The notes under the pieces: generated by a model
What the model was told of the DNA's origin: nothing
What the model saw: the letters and a program-made list of their open reading frames with translations, nothing else
Database searches by the model: none
In this document: positions 7,212 through 9,193 of the stretch, piece after piece
Layout of the letters: each line of letters opens with the position of its first letter
Numbering within the stretch: position 1 is the first letter of the stretch
Assembly (NCBI GenBank): GCA_964483805.1
Contig: CAZADH010000254.1
Location: 1-9,193, forward strand
Direction of reading: 5' to 3'
DNA: 9,193 bases
Origin: CAZADH01 sp964483805
Lineage (GTDB): Bacteria > Muiribacteriota > Ozemobacteria > Ozemobacterales > Ozemobacteraceae
Made by a program: the position numbers and the translations under genes

Positions 7212-8666
7212 TTATTGCAGGTCGAGCACGACGGTCTGGGACAACTCGCCGCGCATGATCGTCAAGGCGATCCGACCGGTCCGCCGCGCTTCTTCGAGCC
7301 CCTGGGCAAGCGCTGCCGGGGTGCTCACGCGCACCTGGTTCACGCCCACCACCACGTCGCCGGGGCGCAGGCCCAGCACTGCCGCCACCGACTCGCGTTG
7401 CACCGTGGTGATCAGCAGACCCTTGCTCGTGGCCAACCCGTGCCGCTGTTGCAGTGCCGGCGTGATCGACACCACCGCCACGCCCAGGAGGTTGCCGCTC
7501 GCACTTTCAGTGGCCTGCTTGGGTTCTTCGCGAACCTCGACGGCGACGACAAATTCCTGGCCTTTGCGCCGCACCTTGAACGAGGTGCTCAGACCTGGCG
7601 CCAGCCGCGCCATCCGTTCGTTGAACTGGTCTTTGTTCGCCACCGTGGCGTGATCGACGCTGAGCACGACATCGCCGGGCTGCAGGCCGGCCTTCTCGGC
7701 CGGCGACCCTGCCGCCACGTCGGTGATCAAGACGCCGTCTGCCGGGATGCCCAGATACTCTGCCAGGTCTTTGGTCAGGTTCTGCAGGGCCAGACCCAGC
7801 CAGATCTTCTTGACCGCGCCGAAGGTGATCAGTTCCTCGATGATGCGCCGCGCCGACGACACAGGGATGGCAAAACCAATACCTTGTGCATACGGAATGA
7901 TCGCGGTGTTGATGCCGATGACCTCGCCGCGCGCGTTGATCAGCGGCCCGCCCGAGTTGCCCGGATTGATCGCGGCGTCGGTCTGGATGAAGTTCTTGAA
8001 GGTCCGGTTGCGGTCGATGGTCAGCGTGCGCTCGGTGGCCGAGACGACGCCAACGGTCACCGTGATCCCAAGGCCGAACGGGTTGCCCACCGCCATCACC
8101 CATTCACCGACCCGCGCCTTGTCGGAATCACCCAGCGGCACGTGGGGCCAGGGGGTGGTCCCCTCGATCTGGAGCACCGCGAGGTCGGATTGCGGATCCT
8201 GCCCGACCACCTTCGCCTTCACCGTCTTGCCTTCCTTGAGCGTGACCAGGATCTCGCTGGCGCCCACGATCACATGCTGGTTCGTCAACACATACCCCTT
8301 GGGATCGATGATGACTCCCGAACCGTTGCCCTTCTGCGGAATGACGTTGTTCTGATAATTGTCGAAACCGTCATCGAAAAAACCGCGAAACAACTGGTCG
8401 AAGAAGGGGTCGCCGGTGCCGCGAAAGGTGCGGGTGCGAATGTACTGAACCGCCTCGATGGCGACCACCGCCGGGCGAACTTTGTCGCTCAGGTCGGCGA
8501 CCAGATCGGTGCCAAACAGTTGCACTGGCTTGGCGTCGGCTGGCGTGGCCACCAGGACGGCCACCACGGCCAACATCACCAGGCATTTCAAGACCGTGGC
8601 GAACTTGCCCCGGGCGCGCCATCCCTGCGGAACAGCAGACATCGTCGGCAGCGAGATAGTAAACAT
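7212..8666 (-). CDS. Do-family periplasmic serine endopeptidase (DegP/HtrA/MucD-like)
   Basis: This is a periplasmic protease/chaperone that degrades misfolded envelope proteins. In 484 residues the order is: a signal peptide with basic start and hydrophobic core (about 22-41), probable cleavage after TPADA (45); a trypsin-like domain with catalytic His131 (TNQHV), Asp161 (SDLAVLQ) and Ser238 (NPGNSGGPL), all present; PDZ1 at about 289-375 (GLQPGDVV at 327-334); and PDZ2 at about 393-480 (GLRPGDVV at 432-439). Length and layout are standard for DegP/DegQ/MucD, so it should be active. ATG 8666 is chosen because AAGG lies 10 bases upstream and the preceding gene stops 7 bases before it. ATG 8690 would overlap that gene, add eight residues and has no clear site. 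Lying directly after a probable anti-sigma factor recalls the algU-mucABCD and rpoE-linked arrangements, so control by an envelope-stress sigma factor is likely but inferred. Confidence 0.93.
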   Translation of the reverse strand: MFTISLPTMSAVPQGWRARGKFATVLKCLVMLAVVAVLVATPADAKPVQLFGTDLVADLSDKVRPAVVAIEAVQYIRTRTFRGTGDPFFDQLFRGFFDDGFDNYQNNVIPQKGNGSGVIIDPKGYVLTNQHVIVGASEILVTLKEGKTVKAKVVGQDPQSDLAVLQIEGTTPWPHVPLGDSDKARVGEWVMAVGNPFGLGITVTVGVVSATERTLTIDRNRTFKNFIQTDAAINPGNSGGPLINARGEVIGINTAIIPYAQGIGFAIPVSSARRIIEELITFGAVKKIWLGLALQNLTKDLAEYLGIPADGVLITDVAAGSPAEKAGLQPGDVVLSVDHATVANKDQFNERMARLAPGLSTSFKVRRKGQEFVVAVEVREEPKQATESASGNLLGVAVVSITPALQQRHGLATSKGLLITTVQRESVAAVLGLRPGDVVVGVNQVRVSTPAALAQGLEEARRTGRIALTIMRGELSQTVVLDLQ

Positions 8667-8673
8667 AATGTAT

Positions 8674-9193
8674 TTACCTTGTATTCCCATCCAGGCGGTA
8701 TCCCACCAGGCTCACGCGTTGGCGGACCCGCTCTTCGCCCGATACTTCGGGATGGCTGGCCCGGAATGCCGCCATCTTGTCGAGGAACTGCTGGACTTCC
8801 GCGGGGCTCAGGCGCGGTACCTCATGACCGGCGCCAGACAAAACTTGCTCCACCGGCACCGCACCCGGTATCCCGCCCGGAGCTGCGGCCACCCTCGCGC
8901 TGTGCGGTGCGACAGCGACCGCGGGGCGGGTGCGCAGGGTCGGGGTCGCCGGCGTGCGCACCTGCTGCCACGCAATGCTCACCGCCAGCACAACGCAGGC
9001 CGTGGCGAGGCCCACTTGAATGGGACGGGCACACCAGGCCAGGACCGTCTCCCACCAGGGGATCAGGCTGCCATCGCCGTTCTGCGGTTCATCGAGGCTC
9101 TCGGCCAACCGGTGCCGCAACTGCGCCGACGGCACCACCGGCTCGGGCAGGGCGCTGAGCAGCACGAGCATGTCGTCGCGCCCGCGCGCGTAT
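8674..9193 (-). CDS. Probable anti-sigma factor, single-pass membrane protein (5' end outside or at the window edge)
   Basis: The frame is open to the window edge, so the N-terminus may be missing; the first ATG inside is at 9171 and would give 165 residues. From that ATG, a polar cytosolic part (1-50, including LSALPEPVVPSAQLRHRLAE) is followed by one membrane helix (about 51-72, containing GLATACVVLAVSIAW), a Pro/Ala/Thr-rich periplasmic linker (73-115) and a polar, charged tail containing SPAEVQQFLDKMAAF. This topology, together with coupling to a DegP-like protease, matches RseA/MucA-type or zinc-finger anti-sigma factors that hold an ECF sigma factor at the membrane. No HxxxCxxC motif is visible; it would lie further upstream if present. 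No sequence motif alone proves the role, so a generic membrane protein cannot be excluded. A sigma factor gene would be expected just beyond the right edge. Confidence 0.5.
   Translation of the reverse strand, partial: YARGRDDMLVLLSALPEPVVPSAQLRHRLAESLDEPQNGDGSLIPWWETVLAWCARPIQVGLATACVVLAVSIAWQQVRTPATPTLRTRPAVAVAPHSARVAAAPGGIPGAVPVEQVLSGAGHEVPRLSPAEVQQFLDKMAAFRASHPEVSGEERVRQRVSLVGYRLDGNTR
8677..8680 (-). promoter_or_regulatory. Ribosome binding site of the DegP-like gene
   Basis: AAGG on the minus strand, 10 bases before the ATG at 8666, overlaps the last sense codon (AGG) of the upstream gene, directly before its TAA. This supports ATG 8666 and translational coupling to the upstream gene. 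Confidence 0.5.

Noticed and set aside
7686..7704. Perfect inverted repeat GCCGGCC/GGCCGGC with a 5-base spacer
   Set aside because: It lies in the conserved SPAEKAGL coding motif of PDZ1 in the protease. The symmetry follows from GC-rich codons for that motif, so no regulatory role needs to be assumed.
8656..8680. Imperfect GTAAA…TTTAC dyad around the protease start codon
   Set aside because: Only five clean bases per arm, in an AT-rich translation start region where such symmetry is common.
8667..8690. An upstream ATG at 8690 as the start of the DegP-like protein
   Set aside because: It would overlap the upstream gene by 17 bases and has no clear ribosome site. ATG 8666 has AAGG at 10 bases and follows the upstream stop codon.
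6888..9158. A 756-codon open frame on the plus strand antisense to the protease, the tamB 5' end and the anti-sigma-like gene
   Set aside because: It is a typical high-GC shadow frame: Arg/His/Gln-rich, low-complexity, with no recognisable domain, lying opposite genes with clear catalytic and family motifs.

Overview
The window is 9.2 kb of GC-rich DNA from a Gram-negative (diderm) bacterium. Diderm status follows from three proteins: a complete TamB-type outer-membrane assembly protein, a periplasmic DegP/HtrA-type protease with a signal peptide, and a GspF/PilC-type platform protein. The sequence alone does not fix the phylum. A Na+-pumping decarboxylase beta subunit and an Npt-like transporter are compatible with deltaproteobacterial, PVC-like or uncultured lineages.

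Reading down the minus strand from the right edge, five genes run in one direction. They are a partial single-pass membrane protein that looks like the C-terminal part of an anti-sigma factor (9193-8674), a Do-family serine protease (8666-7212), a 1543-residue TamB/AsmA-like protein (7000-2369), a short GspF/PilC-family protein (2267-1311), and the N-terminal two thirds of an Npt-like (ATP/ADP-carrier type) membrane transporter (1283-375). The first two are translationally coupled, and the last two are 27 bp apart. A 211-bp gap, rich in inverted repeats, separates the protease from tamB. The first three genes form a coherent envelope-stress and outer-membrane-assembly set: a signalling protein, a periplasmic quality-control protease, and an outer-membrane/lipid-transport scaffold.

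At the left end, on the plus strand, is the 3' part of an oxaloacetate/glutaconyl-CoA/methylmalonyl-CoA decarboxylase beta subunit. Its homology stops abruptly near position 400. This is the point where the homology of the oppositely oriented transporter also stops. Each gene then runs into the antisense of the other until it meets a chance stop codon. The shared breakpoint points to a deletion/inversion join in the genome or to an assembly chimera, and is the most noteworthy anomaly here.

Other unexplained structure: five inverted repeats packed into about 165 bp upstream of tamB, including a hairpin plus T-tract that would terminate plus-strand transcription and a competing alternative hairpin; and a perfect AT-rich 14-bp palindrome made of rare codons in the middle of the GC-rich tamB gene. 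I saw no tRNA, rRNA, CRISPR array, insertion sequence or convincing novel multi-gene system.
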